From assembly GCF_000022145.1 (NCBI RefSeq), contig NC_011891.1, positions 2,678,001-2,742,000 on the forward strand: a DNA stretch of 64,000 nt, given 5' to 3'. Positions 9,117-19,603 of this stretch are shown piece by piece. This DNA is from Anaeromyxobacter dehalogenans 2CP-1. GTDB taxonomy: Bacteria > Myxococcota > Myxococcia > Myxococcales > Anaeromyxobacteraceae. Under the pieces are notes generated by a model that saw nothing but the letters and a program-made list of their open reading frames with translations, was not told the origin of the DNA and ran no database searches. Within the stretch, counting starts at the first letter, position 1. Each line of letters starts with the position of its first letter. The position numbers and the translations under genes are program-made.

Positions 9117-9469
9117 CGCCCGTAGTCGTCCTGGACGCGCACCACGTCCTCGACCTCGGGCGTCGACACCTCCAGCACGTCGCAGTCGGTCACCGCGCGC
9201 ATGCGGTGCACCGTGCCCGGCCGCACGTGGTAGCTGTCGCCGGGGCGCATCGGGTGATCGACCAGGCGGCCATCCTCCTGGAGGACGAGCACCATCTCGC
9301 CGCTCCAGAGGTGGATCGTCTCGTCCTTCCTCACGTGGTACTGGAGCGAGAGCTGCGTCCCCGCCTTCACGTGCAGGAGCTTGCCGACGTAGCGCTCGGT
9401 GTGGGCCCACCAGAGCTCGTGGCCCCAGGGCTTCTCGACGCGCTTCGGGTTCTCGAAAGTGCTGGTCAT
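9113..9469 (-). CDS. single-domain cupin of the mannose-6-phosphate isomerase type
   Basis: A 118-residue cupin resembling the C-terminal half of type II phosphomannose isomerase / mannose-1-phosphate guanylyltransferase. It begins with the family phrase RVEKPWGHELWW. The metal-site pattern includes QYHVRKDE plus a later His in VRPGTVHRM. GGAGAGAC precedes the ATG. It is the last gene of the minus-strand series argS-SPOR-cupin, and its stop codon lies inside the 169-bp repeat. It probably binds or isomerises a sugar phosphate; the exact substrate is not deducible. Confidence 0.85.
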   Translation of the reverse strand: MTSTFENPKRVEKPWGHELWWAHTERYVGKLLHVKAGTQLSLQYHVRKDETIHLWSGEMVLVLQEDGRLVDHPMRPGDSYHVRPGTVHRMRAVTDCDVLEVSTPEVEDVVRVQDDYGR

Positions 9470-9499
9470 GTCTCTCCGGCTCCCGACGTGAAGCTAGGC

Positions 9500-10228
9500 T
9501 CACCGGCTCGCCGTCACGAATCCCTTGGCCCCCGATTCCCGCTCGGCGTCGCGCAGGTAGCGCTCCGCCTCCGCGCGGGTCCCGAAGCTGCCCGCCCGCA
9601 CCCGGAAGAAGCGGCCCTTGCCCGGGACGTCGGCGGCCTCGATGCGCGGCGAGAGCGCCCGGTACTTCGCGGCGATCCGCTCCGCCTCGGTCCGGCTCTG
9701 GGTGGCGGCGAGCTGCACCACGAACGCGCCCGCCGCGGCCGGCTTCGGCGCGGCGGCGGACGGCGCCGGGGCGGCGGCCGGCTTGGGCGACGGCGCGGGC
9801 GGCGCGGCGGCGGGCTTCTCGGGCGCGGCGGCGGCCACGGCGGGCGGCGCGGCGGGCGCGGCGGCGGCCGTGGCGGACGGCGCAGGCGCGGCAGCGGGCG
9901 CGGCAGCGGGCGCGGCCGCCGGGGCGGGCGCCGGGCGCGCCTCGACCGGCGGCGGCGCCGACGGCTTCCCCTTGGGGAGCTGGTCGTAGAAGGTCAGGTC
10001 GTTCCGGGCCGGGGCCGGGGCCGCCACCGGGACGCGGTCGAGCGCGTCCAGGTCGCCGGAGCCGCGGACCGCCTCCGCCTGCCGGGCGGCCATCTGCCGG
10101 CCCACGTTCAGGCCGAGGACGAAGATGACGCCCAGGATCACGAGCGCGCCGACCACGATCGACGCGATCTGGCGGCCGTCCAGGGACAGCTCGAACTTCT
10201 CACGGCTCCGGACGTTCTCTTCGCGCAT
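9500..10228 (-). CDS. SPOR-domain protein, single-pass inner membrane
   Basis: A 242-residue protein with a short cytoplasmic N-terminus, one membrane helix at about 21-42 (IASIVVGALVILGVIFVLGL), a long Ala/Pro periplasmic linker and a C-terminal SPOR domain (about 165-242; FVVQLAATQSRTEAERI ... FFRVRAGSFGTRAEAERYL). SPOR domains bind denuded septal peptidoglycan, so a role at division sites is likely, as for FtsN-like proteins. The linker DNA includes tandem 12-bp units near 9887-9920, which may vary in number. The start is the ATG at 10228; a GTG three codons earlier is possible. Confidence 0.9.
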   Translation of the reverse strand: MREENVRSREKFELSLDGRQIASIVVGALVILGVIFVLGLNVGRQMAARQAEAVRGSGDLDALDRVPVAAPAPARNDLTFYDQLPKGKPSAPPPVEARPAPAPAAAPAAAPAAAPAPSATAAAAPAAPPAVAAAAPEKPAAAPPAPSPKPAAAPAPSAAAPKPAAAGAFVVQLAATQSRTEAERIAAKYRALSPRIEAADVPGKGRFFRVRAGSFGTRAEAERYLRDAERESGAKGFVTASR

Positions 10229-10299
10229 GGACGTCACCCCGCCGCGGAGACGGGCGCGCGCCGCGAGGACCGGGGGCGCGAACCGCGGCAGCCTGGATT

Positions 10300-12096
10300 C
10301 TAGACGTCGTCCGCGATATCGCGAGTTTCCGGACTCTCCATCCGATCCGGCGCGGAGACGCCCAGGACCGCCAGGCCGTTCGCGAGCACCTGCTTCAGGG
10401 CGCGGCACAGGAACAGGCGCGCCGCGGTCTTGACCGGGTCGGGCCCGATGACCTTCTCGCCGCTCTTCTTCCCCTGCGTGTACCAGGAGTGGAACGCGGC
10501 GATGGTCTCCTGGAGGTAGAACGCCACCCGGTGCGGCTCGTAGGCGAGCGCGGCGGCGGCGAGCATGTCCGGGAACGCGGCGATGCGGCGGATGAGGTCC
10601 TGCTCCTCCGGCGAGGCGAGCGTCCGCGCGGCCTCGAGGTCGAAGTCGGGCACCGCGTGCCCGGCCTCGCGCGCCTTCTGGAAGATGGCCGCCAGGCGCG
10701 CGTGCCCGTACTGGACGTAGAAGACCGGGTTGTCGAGCGTCTGCCGCTTGGCGAGCTCGACGTCGAAGTCGAGCGGCGCGTCGGAGCGCCGGGTGAGGAA
10801 GATGAAGCGGGTCGCGTCGCGCCCCACCTCGTCGACCACCTCCCGCAGCGACACGAGCGTGCCGGCGCGCTTCGACATCTTCACCGACTCGCCCCCGCGC
10901 ATCAGGCTGACCATCTGGATCAGCACGACGTGCAGGTCCTTGCGCGAGGCGCCCAGCGCCTCCATCGCCGCCTCGAGCCGCGGCACGTAGCCGCCGTGGT
11001 CGGCGCCGAGCACGTCCACCAGCGCGTCCGCGCGCTGGCGCTTGTCCCAGTGGTACGCGATGTCCGCGCAGAAGTAGGTGGGCGTCCCGTCCGCCTTCTT
11101 CACCGGCCGGTCCACCTCGTCGCCGTACGCCGACGAGCGGAACAGCGTGAGGTCCTCGGCCGCGGTCACGCCCTCCTCGTCGGGCTGCGGCTGCGGCGGC
11201 GGCTGCCCCTTCTTCGACTTCGGCGGCGGCAGCTTGCCGACGTAGACGAGGTCCTTCTCCTCCAGGAAGCGGAGGAAGCGGTCCACCGTGCCCGACTCGT
11301 AGAGCGCCTTCTCCGACGACCAGCGGTCGAACGAGATGTTCACCGCGGCGAGGTCCCCGCGGATCATCCCGAGCACGTGCTGGACCGAGTGGTCGCGGAA
11401 CAGCGTGAGCCACTCGGCCTCGGGCGCGTCCAGGAACCTCGCCCCGTACTCGGCCTTCAGGCCGGCGGCGATGTCCTTCACGTACTCGCCCGGATAGCTC
11501 TTGGGCGGCATGGTCACGGTCCGCCCGTGCAGCTCCTGGTAGCGGAGGTGGACCGAGCGCGCCAGCGTCTGCACCTGCGCGCCGTAGTCGTTGACGTAGT
11601 ACTCGCGGGTGACGTCGAAGCCGGCCCAGCGCAGCAGGCCCTGGACGCCGTCGCCCACGACCGCGTTGCGCCCGTGCCCGACGTGCATCGGGCCGGTCGG
11701 GTTGGCCGACACGTACTCGACGATGACCTTCTTCCCCTGCCCCACCGCGGTCCGGCCGTAGTCCGGGCCCTCCGCGACCGCGCGCGCGAGCGTGCGCAGC
11801 CACAGGTCCGGGGAGAGCCGCACGTTGATGAAGCCGGGGCCGGCGATCTCCAGGCCGGCCAGGTCGCCGGCGGTGTCGGCCGCGCGCACCGCCTCGACGA
11901 TCGCCTGCGCCAGCTCGCGCGGCGGCCTGCCCGCCTGCTTCGCCAGCACCATGGCGGCGTTCACCGCGAAGTCGCCGTGCTTCGGGTCGCGCGGCGCCTC
12001 CACCGAGAAGCCGGCGCCCGCCGCCGGCCAGCGCCCGTCGTCGGCGCCCTGGGCGAGCGCCTTGCGGAAGAGTTCGATGACGCGATCACGGACCAT
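10300..12096 (-). CDS. argS: arginyl-tRNA synthetase
   Basis: Charges tRNA-Arg. The 598-residue class I synthetase has the Add-1 N-terminal domain, the HIGH motif as HVGH at 138-141 (in ANPTGPMHVGHGRN), a KMSKR signature and the DALR anticodon-binding C-terminus (YEPHRVAFYLQETIAAFHSWY). A Pro/Gln/Lys-rich insertion (KLPPPKSKKG ... QPDEEG, about 283-305) lies in the catalytic domain. It is the middle gene of the lapB-argS-SPOR series. Confidence 0.97.
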   Translation of the reverse strand: MVRDRVIELFRKALAQGADDGRWPAAGAGFSVEAPRDPKHGDFAVNAAMVLAKQAGRPPRELAQAIVEAVRAADTAGDLAGLEIAGPGFINVRLSPDLWLRTLARAVAEGPDYGRTAVGQGKKVIVEYVSANPTGPMHVGHGRNAVVGDGVQGLLRWAGFDVTREYYVNDYGAQVQTLARSVHLRYQELHGRTVTMPPKSYPGEYVKDIAAGLKAEYGARFLDAPEAEWLTLFRDHSVQHVLGMIRGDLAAVNISFDRWSSEKALYESGTVDRFLRFLEEKDLVYVGKLPPPKSKKGQPPPQPQPDEEGVTAAEDLTLFRSSAYGDEVDRPVKKADGTPTYFCADIAYHWDKRQRADALVDVLGADHGGYVPRLEAAMEALGASRKDLHVVLIQMVSLMRGGESVKMSKRAGTLVSLREVVDEVGRDATRFIFLTRRSDAPLDFDVELAKRQTLDNPVFYVQYGHARLAAIFQKAREAGHAVPDFDLEAARTLASPEEQDLIRRIAAFPDMLAAAALAYEPHRVAFYLQETIAAFHSWYTQGKKSGEKVIGPDPVKTAARLFLCRALKQVLANGLAVLGVSAPDRMESPETRDIADDV

Positions 12097-12166
12097 AGGA
12101 AGGGGTCTCTCTACCGGGGGCGCGCGCCGGAAGCAAGCGCCGGGCCGCGCGCGGGCCGGAGCTTGC

Positions 12167-13276
12167 TCAGGGATAGGCGTCGAACGCGCCGCAGCGGCGG
12201 CACCGCCACGCGCGCGACGGTGCGTCGGAGCCGCAGCGCTCGCAGCGCGGGGCCTTGCCGCGGCGGAGCAGCGCCGCGACCAGCAGGTCGTGGCGGGCGG
12301 CGAGGTCGTCCGGGCCCGGCGCGGCGGCCTGGTGCAGCAGCTCCCGCATCGCCAGCGACACCTCGCCCACCCGGTCGCGCTCCAGCGCCAGGCGCAGCGC
12401 CGCCACCGCCTCCGGGTTCCGCGCGCAGCGGTGCAGCGCGCGGCCGTGCAGCAGGTGCAGGGCCGGGTCGTCCGGGCGCGCGGCCGCGCGGGCCGCCGCG
12501 AACGCCTCGGCCGCCGCGGCGTCCGGCACCGCGGCGAGCGCCGGCCACGCCAGCAGCGCGGCGCGCGGGTCCTCCTCGAGCGAGCGGCCCGCAGCGTCCA
12601 GGGCTGCGGCGGTCGCGCCCGCGGCGGCCTCCGCCTCGGCGAGCGCCATCCAGGCGTCCGCGCTGCGCGGGTGCGCCGCCAGCCCCTCTCGCGCGAGCGC
12701 CGCCGCCTGCGCCGGGTCGCCGCGCAGCGCCTCGCGCGCCTGCGCCGCGAGCAGGTGCGCCAGCACCGGGTCTCCGTCGCCCGGGCCGAGGCGCCGCTGC
12801 AGCGCCACCGCGCCCGCCAGGTCGCCCTGCTCGACCCTCACGTCGCGCAGCCCCTCGGCCGCGGCGCGATCCCCGTCGCCCTCCGCCAGCCGGGCGTACA
12901 GCTCGGCGGCCTCGGCGAGCATGCCGCTCCGCCGGTAGTCCTCGGCCAGCTCGCGCTCCACCTCGGCGCGCCGCGCCGGGTCGAGCCCGCGGCCGAGCAG
13001 CATGTTCCGGTGCAGGCGCACCGCACGGGCGAGGTCGCCCTCGCGCCGGAACAGCGCGCCCAGCGCCAGGTAGGTGTCCACCGCCTCGGGCGTGCCCAGG
13101 CGCGCGGCGTCGGAGAGCGCCTCGATGGCGGCGTCCGGGTCGCCCTGCACGATGGAGCGGACGCCCTTCAGGTAGGCCTGCGCCTCGTCGCGGCGCCGGC
13201 GCAGGCGCTCCGCGAGCAGGATCGCCACGATCGCGGCGAGCGAGCCGGCGGCGAGCGCGAGCCAGAGCTGCGTCAC
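12167..13276 (-). CDS. lapB: LapB/YciM-like TPR protein with C-terminal zinc ribbon
   Basis: In Escherichia coli LapB is an inner-membrane TPR protein that works with FtsH to control LpxC and so lipopolysaccharide synthesis. This 369-residue protein has the same layout: an N-terminal anchor (about 4-22), a basic stop (ERLRRRRDEA), repeated TPR helices through residues 30-330, and a rubredoxin-like end CERCGS ... CRRCG that would bind metal. The GTG start overlaps the HIT stop codon (GTGA). The call rests on architecture; sequence divergence leaves some room for a different TPR role. Confidence 0.78.
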   Translation of the reverse strand: MTQLWLALAAGSLAAIVAILLAERLRRRRDEAQAYLKGVRSIVQGDPDAAIEALSDAARLGTPEAVDTYLALGALFRREGDLARAVRLHRNMLLGRGLDPARRAEVERELAEDYRRSGMLAEAAELYARLAEGDGDRAAAEGLRDVRVEQGDLAGAVALQRRLGPGDGDPVLAHLLAAQAREALRGDPAQAAALAREGLAAHPRSADAWMALAEAEAAAGATAAALDAAGRSLEEDPRAALLAWPALAAVPDAAAAEAFAAARAAARPDDPALHLLHGRALHRCARNPEAVAALRLALERDRVGEVSLAMRELLHQAAAPGPDDLAARHDLLVAALLRRGKAPRCERCGSDAPSRAWRCRRCGAFDAYP

Positions 13277-13770
13277 GGGCCCAGCGCGGCGAACCCGGCG
13301 TGCAGCCGCTGCCAGGCCTCGTCGAGCGCCTCCACGACCACGCGGTTGTCGGCCAGCACCGGCATGAAGTTGTTGTCGCCGATCCAGCGCGGCACCACGT
13401 GCCAGTGCAGGTGGTCGGCGATCCCCGCGCCGGCGGCGCGACCCAGGTTCATGCCGACGTTCATGCCGTCCGGCCGGTAGACCGCCTTCACGACGGCGGC
13501 GGCGCGGCGCAGCTCCTCCTGCAGGTCGGCCCACTCCGCCGGCCCGAGCGCGCCGAGGTCGGCGACGTGCGCGCGCGGGATCACCATCACGTGCCCGGAG
13601 TTGTACGGGAACCGGTTCAGGCAGGTGAACGCGTGCGCCGAGCGGTGCACCACCAGGTTGCCGCGGTCGGCCGCCTCCGGCGCCGCGGGGAAGTCGCAGA
13701 AGATGCACCCGGCCGGCTTCTCGGACCGGATGAACTCCATGCGCCACGGGGCCCAGAGCGGCTGCTGCAC
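13273..13770 (-). CDS. HIT-family nucleotide hydrolase/phosphorylase
   Basis: A 165-residue histidine-triad protein with H120, H122 and H124 in HLHWHVVPRW, the active-site motif of Ap4A phosphorylase- and hydrolase-like enzymes. CIFC at 22-25 plus upstream His may bind zinc. The N-terminal phrase PLWAPWRMEFI is characteristic of the bacterial/mycobacterial Ap4A phosphorylase-like group. It lies 25 bases downstream of sppA and is coupled to lapB. It probably clears dinucleoside polyphosphates or adenylylated intermediates; the substrate is not proven here. Confidence 0.9.
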   Translation of the reverse strand: MQQPLWAPWRMEFIRSEKPAGCIFCDFPAAPEAADRGNLVVHRSAHAFTCLNRFPYNSGHVMVIPRAHVADLGALGPAEWADLQEELRRAAAVVKAVYRPDGMNVGMNLGRAAGAGIADHLHWHVVPRWIGDNNFMPVLADNRVVVEALDEAWQRLHAGFAALGP

Positions 13771-13795
13771 GGGAGTCTCCTTGCGGCGCGCGCCG

Positions 13796-14944
13796 CTACC
13801 GCGCGAGGAAGTAGACGCCGGGCTGCCGCGCGTCGGCCGCGCCCTGCGCCACCCGGGTGGCGACCGCGTCGGCCACCGCGCCGGCCGCGCCGCCCATGAG
13901 CTGCTCGAGGAACCGGCCGTGCTCGTCGGGCGGGTAGACCAGCACCGCCTCGCCGCTCAGCTTCGCCTCCTGCTTCGCCAGCTCGACCGCGTCGTAGAAG
14001 TTGCCGAGCTGGTCCACCAGCCCGGCCTCCTTCGCCTGCGCGCCGGTGAGCACGCGGCCGTCGGCGATGGCGCGCACCTTCGCCTCGTCGAGCTTGCGCC
14101 CCTCGGCCACCGCCTTCACGAACTGGCCCAGCGTGTTCTCGACCAGCCCCTGCCAGTAGGCGCGGTCCTCCGGCGTCATGTCGCGGAACGGGTTGCCGGC
14201 GTCCTTCAGCTTGCCGGTCTTCACCGTCTCGACCTTCACCCCCAGCTTCTCGGCGAGATCCTTCACGTTCGGGAACTGGCTGATGACGCCGATCGAGCCG
14301 GTGAGCGTGCCGGGGTTCGCGACGATCTTCGGGCAGGCCACCGACACGTACAGGCCGCCCGAGGCGGCCAGGTTGCCCATCGAGCAGACCACGACCTTCT
14401 TCTGCGCGAGGCGCTTCACCTCGTCGTGGATCTCCTGGCTGGCGCCCACCGAGCCGCCGGGAGAGTCCACCCGGATCACCACCGCCTTGAGATCGCCGTC
14501 CTCGGCGAACCGGCGGATGCGCTTCAGGATGTCCTCGGTCTCGTCGCGCTCGCCGCCGCCGATGGTGCCCTTCACGTCGATGACGCCGACGCGCGGACCG
14601 GAGCCGAGGCGCGGGGACTCGCCCCGCACCGCGCCGAACGCCAGCAGCAGGAACCCGAAGAACACCAGGAACAGGCCGCCGAAGATGAAGGCGACGATGC
14701 CGAGCGCCAGGCGATCGCGGCGCGGCGGCGGCTGCGGCGGCATGCCGGGCGGGGGCGCGCCCCAGCTCGCGGGCGGCGGCGGCGGGCCGGGCGGCGGGCC
14801 CCAGCTCGGCGGCGGCGGGGGCGGCGCGCCCCAGCGCGGCGGCTCCGGCCGCGCGGGCGATCCCGGCCCGGTCGCCCCGGGCTGCGGCTCCTGCGGGCCG
14901 ACCGGCGTGGTGGGGAGGGGCTCGTTGGGATCGCTGGGGTTCAT
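13796..14944 (-). CDS. sppA: signal peptide peptidase SppA, short form
   Basis: Membrane-bound serine peptidase that degrades cleaved signal peptides. The 382 residues start with a Pro/Gly-rich cytoplasmic segment (about 1-90), then one membrane helix (about 95-120), then a single peptidase domain. The nucleophile Ser lies in NLAASGGLYVS and the general-base Lys in the VKTGKLKDAG region, as in 36K-type SppA of Gram-positives and archaea rather than the double-length E. coli form. The ATG at 14944 is the only start after an in-frame stop; its ribosome site is weak. It lies after the rpsA terminator. Confidence 0.92.
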   Translation of the reverse strand: MNPSDPNEPLPTTPVGPQEPQPGATGPGSPARPEPPRWGAPPPPPPSWGPPPGPPPPPASWGAPPPGMPPQPPPRRDRLALGIVAFIFGGLFLVFFGFLLLAFGAVRGESPRLGSGPRVGVIDVKGTIGGGERDETEDILKRIRRFAEDGDLKAVVIRVDSPGGSVGASQEIHDEVKRLAQKKVVVCSMGNLAASGGLYVSVACPKIVANPGTLTGSIGVISQFPNVKDLAEKLGVKVETVKTGKLKDAGNPFRDMTPEDRAYWQGLVENTLGQFVKAVAEGRKLDEAKVRAIADGRVLTGAQAKEAGLVDQLGNFYDAVELAKQEAKLSGEAVLVYPPDEHGRFLEQLMGGAAGAVADAVATRVAQGAADARQPGVYFLAR

Positions 14945-14985
14945 GGTCGGGTCAGGTAAGCACGCGGCCGGGGGGGTCGCAACCG

Positions 14986-15026
14986 GCAAAAATGAAGCGG
15001 GCGGCCCGCTCGCGCAGGCCGCCCGC
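14986..15026 (-). terminator. intrinsic terminator of rpsA
   Basis: A perfect 10-bp stem, GCGGGCGGCC (14997-15006) with GGCCGCCCGC (15017-15026), ten-base loop, followed on the minus strand by TTCATTTTTGCC. It sits 24 bases after the rpsA stop codon. Confidence 0.9.
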
Positions 15027-15049
15027 CGGTGCTCCGGACCGCCGCGAGG

Positions 15050-16756
<1,707 letters not shown>

Positions 16757-16977
16757 TCGGTTAGGCCAACCTTTTTCCGGGAAGCGCCGGCGCCCGTCGA
16801 AGCTCGGGGCTGGATCGTGCCGGCGTTGCCACTGCGTTGCCCCCTGGGTCTGGTGCTTCGCGCCGCGCCCCCGGGGATCGAGGAGCCGTCGCGCGCCGGG
16901 CGTACCCCGGCCTACATTCCGGATTACGGAGTGCGCACGCTACACGTCTGAAATTGCAGCGTCAAGGCGGGCCCCGG

Positions 16978-17814
16978 CTAGCGGAGGACCCGCAGCCAGG
17001 CCGCCACCCCCTCGACCACCCAGTCCGGCGTCGATGCCCCCGCCGAAAGGCCGACCACGCGGCACCCCTCGAACCAGGCCGCCTCGAGCTCGGCCTCGGT
17101 CTCGACGTGCCAGGTGCGCGGCTGGATGGCGCGGCAGATCTCGGCGAGGTGGCGCGTGTTGGCGCTGTTCTTCCCGCCCACCACCACCACCGCGTCGACC
17201 TCGCTGGCGAGCGCCCGGGCGTCCGCCTGGCGCTCCTCGGTGTCGTTGCAGATGGTGTTCACGGCCCGGACCTCCTTGTGCCGGAGGGCCAGGACGCCCA
17301 CCACCCTCTCGAACTCCGCGCCGATGCAGGTGGTCTGGGCGATGACCGCGACCTTCTTCGCCTTGATCTCGGGGACCGGGCCGCCCGGCTTCACCACCGT
17401 GCACGGCTGCTCGGAGTACGAGATGACGCCCTTGATCTCGGCGTGGTTCGCGTCCCCGACGATGACGATGTGGTAGCCCTCGCGCGAGAGGCGCTGGGCC
17501 ATGGCCTGCGGGTACTTCACGTAGGGGCAGGTGCCGTCCACCACCTCGAGCCCGCGCGCCTCGGCGCGCTCCAGCTCCTCGCGGACCGCGCCGTGGGTGC
17601 GGACCACGACGGTGGTCCCGTCGGTCACCTCGCCGATCCCGTTCACGGTCCCGACGCCCTTCTCGCTGAAGCGGGCGACCGCCTGGGGGTTGTGGATGAT
17701 GGGCCCGAGGGTGACGACGGGGGCCCGGTGCTGGTCGGCGACCTCCATCACCTTGTCGACGGTGCGGCGCACACCCCAGCAGAACCCGGCGGTCTTCGCG
17801 ATCTTGACGTCCAC
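16978..17814 (-). CDS. ispH: 4-hydroxy-3-methylbut-2-enyl diphosphate reductase
   Basis: Last enzyme of the MEP isoprenoid pathway, a 4Fe-4S protein. The 278 residues carry the three cluster Cys in GFCWGVRR (C12), GTCPYVK and NTICNDTEER, and the substrate His/Glu residues in IIHNPQAV and RTHGA. The GTG at 17814 gives the family-standard N-terminus VKIAKTAGFCWG, with AGAGG four bases upstream; a TATATA box lies next to it, so the leader may be very short. It is divergent from the esterase at 17963 and about 160 bases upstream of rpsA, across a 221-base gap that holds the rpsA promoter region and no gene. Confidence 0.96.
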   Translation of the reverse strand: MDVKIAKTAGFCWGVRRTVDKVMEVADQHRAPVVTLGPIIHNPQAVARFSEKGVGTVNGIGEVTDGTTVVVRTHGAVREELERAEARGLEVVDGTCPYVKYPQAMAQRLSREGYHIVIVGDANHAEIKGVISYSEQPCTVVKPGGPVPEIKAKKVAVIAQTTCIGAEFERVVGVLALRHKEVRAVNTICNDTEERQADARALASEVDAVVVVGGKNSANTRHLAEICRAIQPRTWHVETEAELEAAWFEGCRVVGLSAGASTPDWVVEGVAAWLRVLR

Positions 17815-17962
17815 GGCGCCTCTATATAACGGCGCGCCCTGCGACGGCCAGCCACCCGACCCCTCCATCCGTGGCGCACCGCCGGGGTTGTCCCCTCTAC
17901 TCGGAGTCACGAAGTTCCCGGGGCGGGCCTCTCGGCACAGGACCCCCGCTGGAGGACTGGCG

Positions 17963-19351
17963 ATGCGAACCCTCGGACGAGTCGTGGCCTCCCTGGCGGC
18001 GCTCACCCTCGCAAGCGCTGCCGCGGCGCAGGCGACCACTCCCCCCGCTCCTCCGGCTGCGTCGCCCGGCCCCACGCCCGCCCCTGCCGCCGCAACCGCG
18101 GCCGCCTCGTCCGCCGCCCCGCCCGACGCGGCCGCCGCGGCGCCCGCGACGCCGGAGCCCTCCGGCGCGTTCCGGATCCGCTCGGCGGTGCTCGGCGAGG
18201 AGCGCAGCTTCGTGGTGCTCGCGCCGCCCGGCTACGCCACCTCCGGCCGGCGCTACCCGGTGGTCTACTTCACCGACGGGAGCCCCAGCCTCGCCCTGCT
18301 CGCCACCGTGACGCGGTTCCTCGCGCAGAACGGGCGCATGCCGGAGGTGATCCTGGTCGGGATCGACCACGCCGACCGGGTGCGCGACCTCACCCCGTCG
18401 CCGGGCAGGTTCGAGGGCGCGCCGCCGGCCGCGTTCAAGACCGCCGGCGGCGGCGACCGGTTCCTGTCGTTCCTGCAGGACGAGCTCATCCCGCACGTCG
18501 AGCGCTCCTACCGGACCGAGCCGTTTCGCATGCTGGTGGGGCACTCGCTGGGTGGGCTGCTCGCGGTGCACGCGCAGCTGGCGCGCCCCGGCCTGTTCCA
18601 GGCGACGCTGGCGCTGGCGCCGACGCTCACCTGGAACGGCGACGAGCCGGTGCGGCGCGCCCGCGAGGCGCTGGCAGGCGGCCGCGGGCCGCGCGGCGTG
18701 ATGGTGATCGTCTCGCCGAACGACGGCCCGGCGGCGGCGAAGCAGGCGCAGGCGCTGGTGCGGACGGTGCGCGGCGCCAGCGGCCTGCAGGTCGCGGCGG
18801 TGGAGCTGCCGGAGGAGGATCACGGGTCGGTGGTGCTCGAGGGCGCCACGCGCGGCTTCAAGGAGGTGTTCGCCGGGTGGATGATGCCCGCCCCGGCTGG
18901 CGCGGTCGGGCCCGGCGGCGGGCTCCCCGCGGTCGAGCGCCACTACGCGAGGCTGTCGGAGCGGCTCGGCTGGACGGTCCGGCCGCCCGAGCCGGTCGTG
19001 GACGCCGCCGGCCGCCAGGCGATCCGCGACGGGAAGCTCGACGACGGCATCCGCGCCCTGCGGCAGAACGCGGCCTGGCACCCGGCCAGCGCGGCGGCGC
19101 ACGACGTGCTGGGCATGGCGCTGGTGCGCGCGGACCGGCTCGAGGAGGCGAAGGGCGCGTTCCGGACCGCGCTCGAGGTGGCCGAGCGGGCGAAGGATCC
19201 CGACGCCGCCGCGTACCGCGCCCACCTCGAGGCCGCGACCGCCCGCGCGCCGATCCGCGAGGCGCTCAACCCCACCTGGCCCGGGCTGCCGAACCTCTGC
19301 GGCAAGGCCGGGGATCGGGGCTGGGAGGACCACCACCACCACGGCAACTGA
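17963..19351 (+). CDS. secreted esterase, Fes/esterase-D type, with C-terminal repeat domain
   Basis: A 462-residue exported alpha/beta hydrolase. Signal peptide 1-23, Ala/Pro-rich spacer to about 68, then an esterase domain (70-300) with nucleophile Ser in GHSLGG, likely acid in SPNDG and His in EEDHGS. This fold covers enterobactin esterase and S-formylglutathione hydrolase relatives. Residues 350-430 look like TPR helices. The end is unusual: GWEDHHHHGN, a natural run of four His. GGAGGACTGGCG fixes the ATG. It stands alone, divergent from ispH, followed by the second 169-bp repeat. Substrate unknown. Confidence 0.85.
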   Translation: MRTLGRVVASLAALTLASAAAAQATTPPAPPAASPGPTPAPAAATAAASSAAPPDAAAAAPATPEPSGAFRIRSAVLGEERSFVVLAPPGYATSGRRYPVVYFTDGSPSLALLATVTRFLAQNGRMPEVILVGIDHADRVRDLTPSPGRFEGAPPAAFKTAGGGDRFLSFLQDELIPHVERSYRTEPFRMLVGHSLGGLLAVHAQLARPGLFQATLALAPTLTWNGDEPVRRAREALAGGRGPRGVMVIVSPNDGPAAAKQAQALVRTVRGASGLQVAAVELPEEDHGSVVLEGATRGFKEVFAGWMMPAPAGAVGPGGGLPAVERHYARLSERLGWTVRPPEPVVDAAGRQAIRDGKLDDGIRALRQNAAWHPASAAAHDVLGMALVRADRLEEAKGAFRTALEVAERAKDPDAAAYRAHLEAATARAPIREALNPTWPGLPNLCGKAGDRGWEDHHHHGN

Positions 19352-19434
19352 GCCGCGCCGCGCTCCGCGTGCCGTCCCGCGATCGCGCGGCTCGCGACGG
19401 CCGCGCGAGCGGCCGGCGCCGCCCGCGATGGGCG

Positions 19435-19603
19435 CTCAGAGCGCGTGAATCCATCCCCGGACCGAGCCAGGCGGTCGAGACGCGAGCAGCGCGAGGCGCG
19501 ACGACCGAGCATGCCCCGAGGCATGTGAGGGAGGAGCAACGACGCGATGCGACGCGGATCGGCCGCCGCGGCGACGGGAGGGGATGGGGTCACGTGCTCT
19601 CAG
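19435..19603. repeat. 169-bp dispersed repeat, copy 2
   Basis: Second copy, differing from 8948-9116 at four positions: one in the internal hairpin and three in the right terminal arm. Here the inner hairpin CATGCC-CCGA-GGCATG pairs perfectly. The terminal arms pair at 20 of 24. It again lies between convergent genes (esterase on the left, the Cys-motif gene on the right), and its right end again provides the TGA of the right-hand gene, at 19600-19602. Orientation relative to the flanking genes is the same in both copies. Confidence 0.92.
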
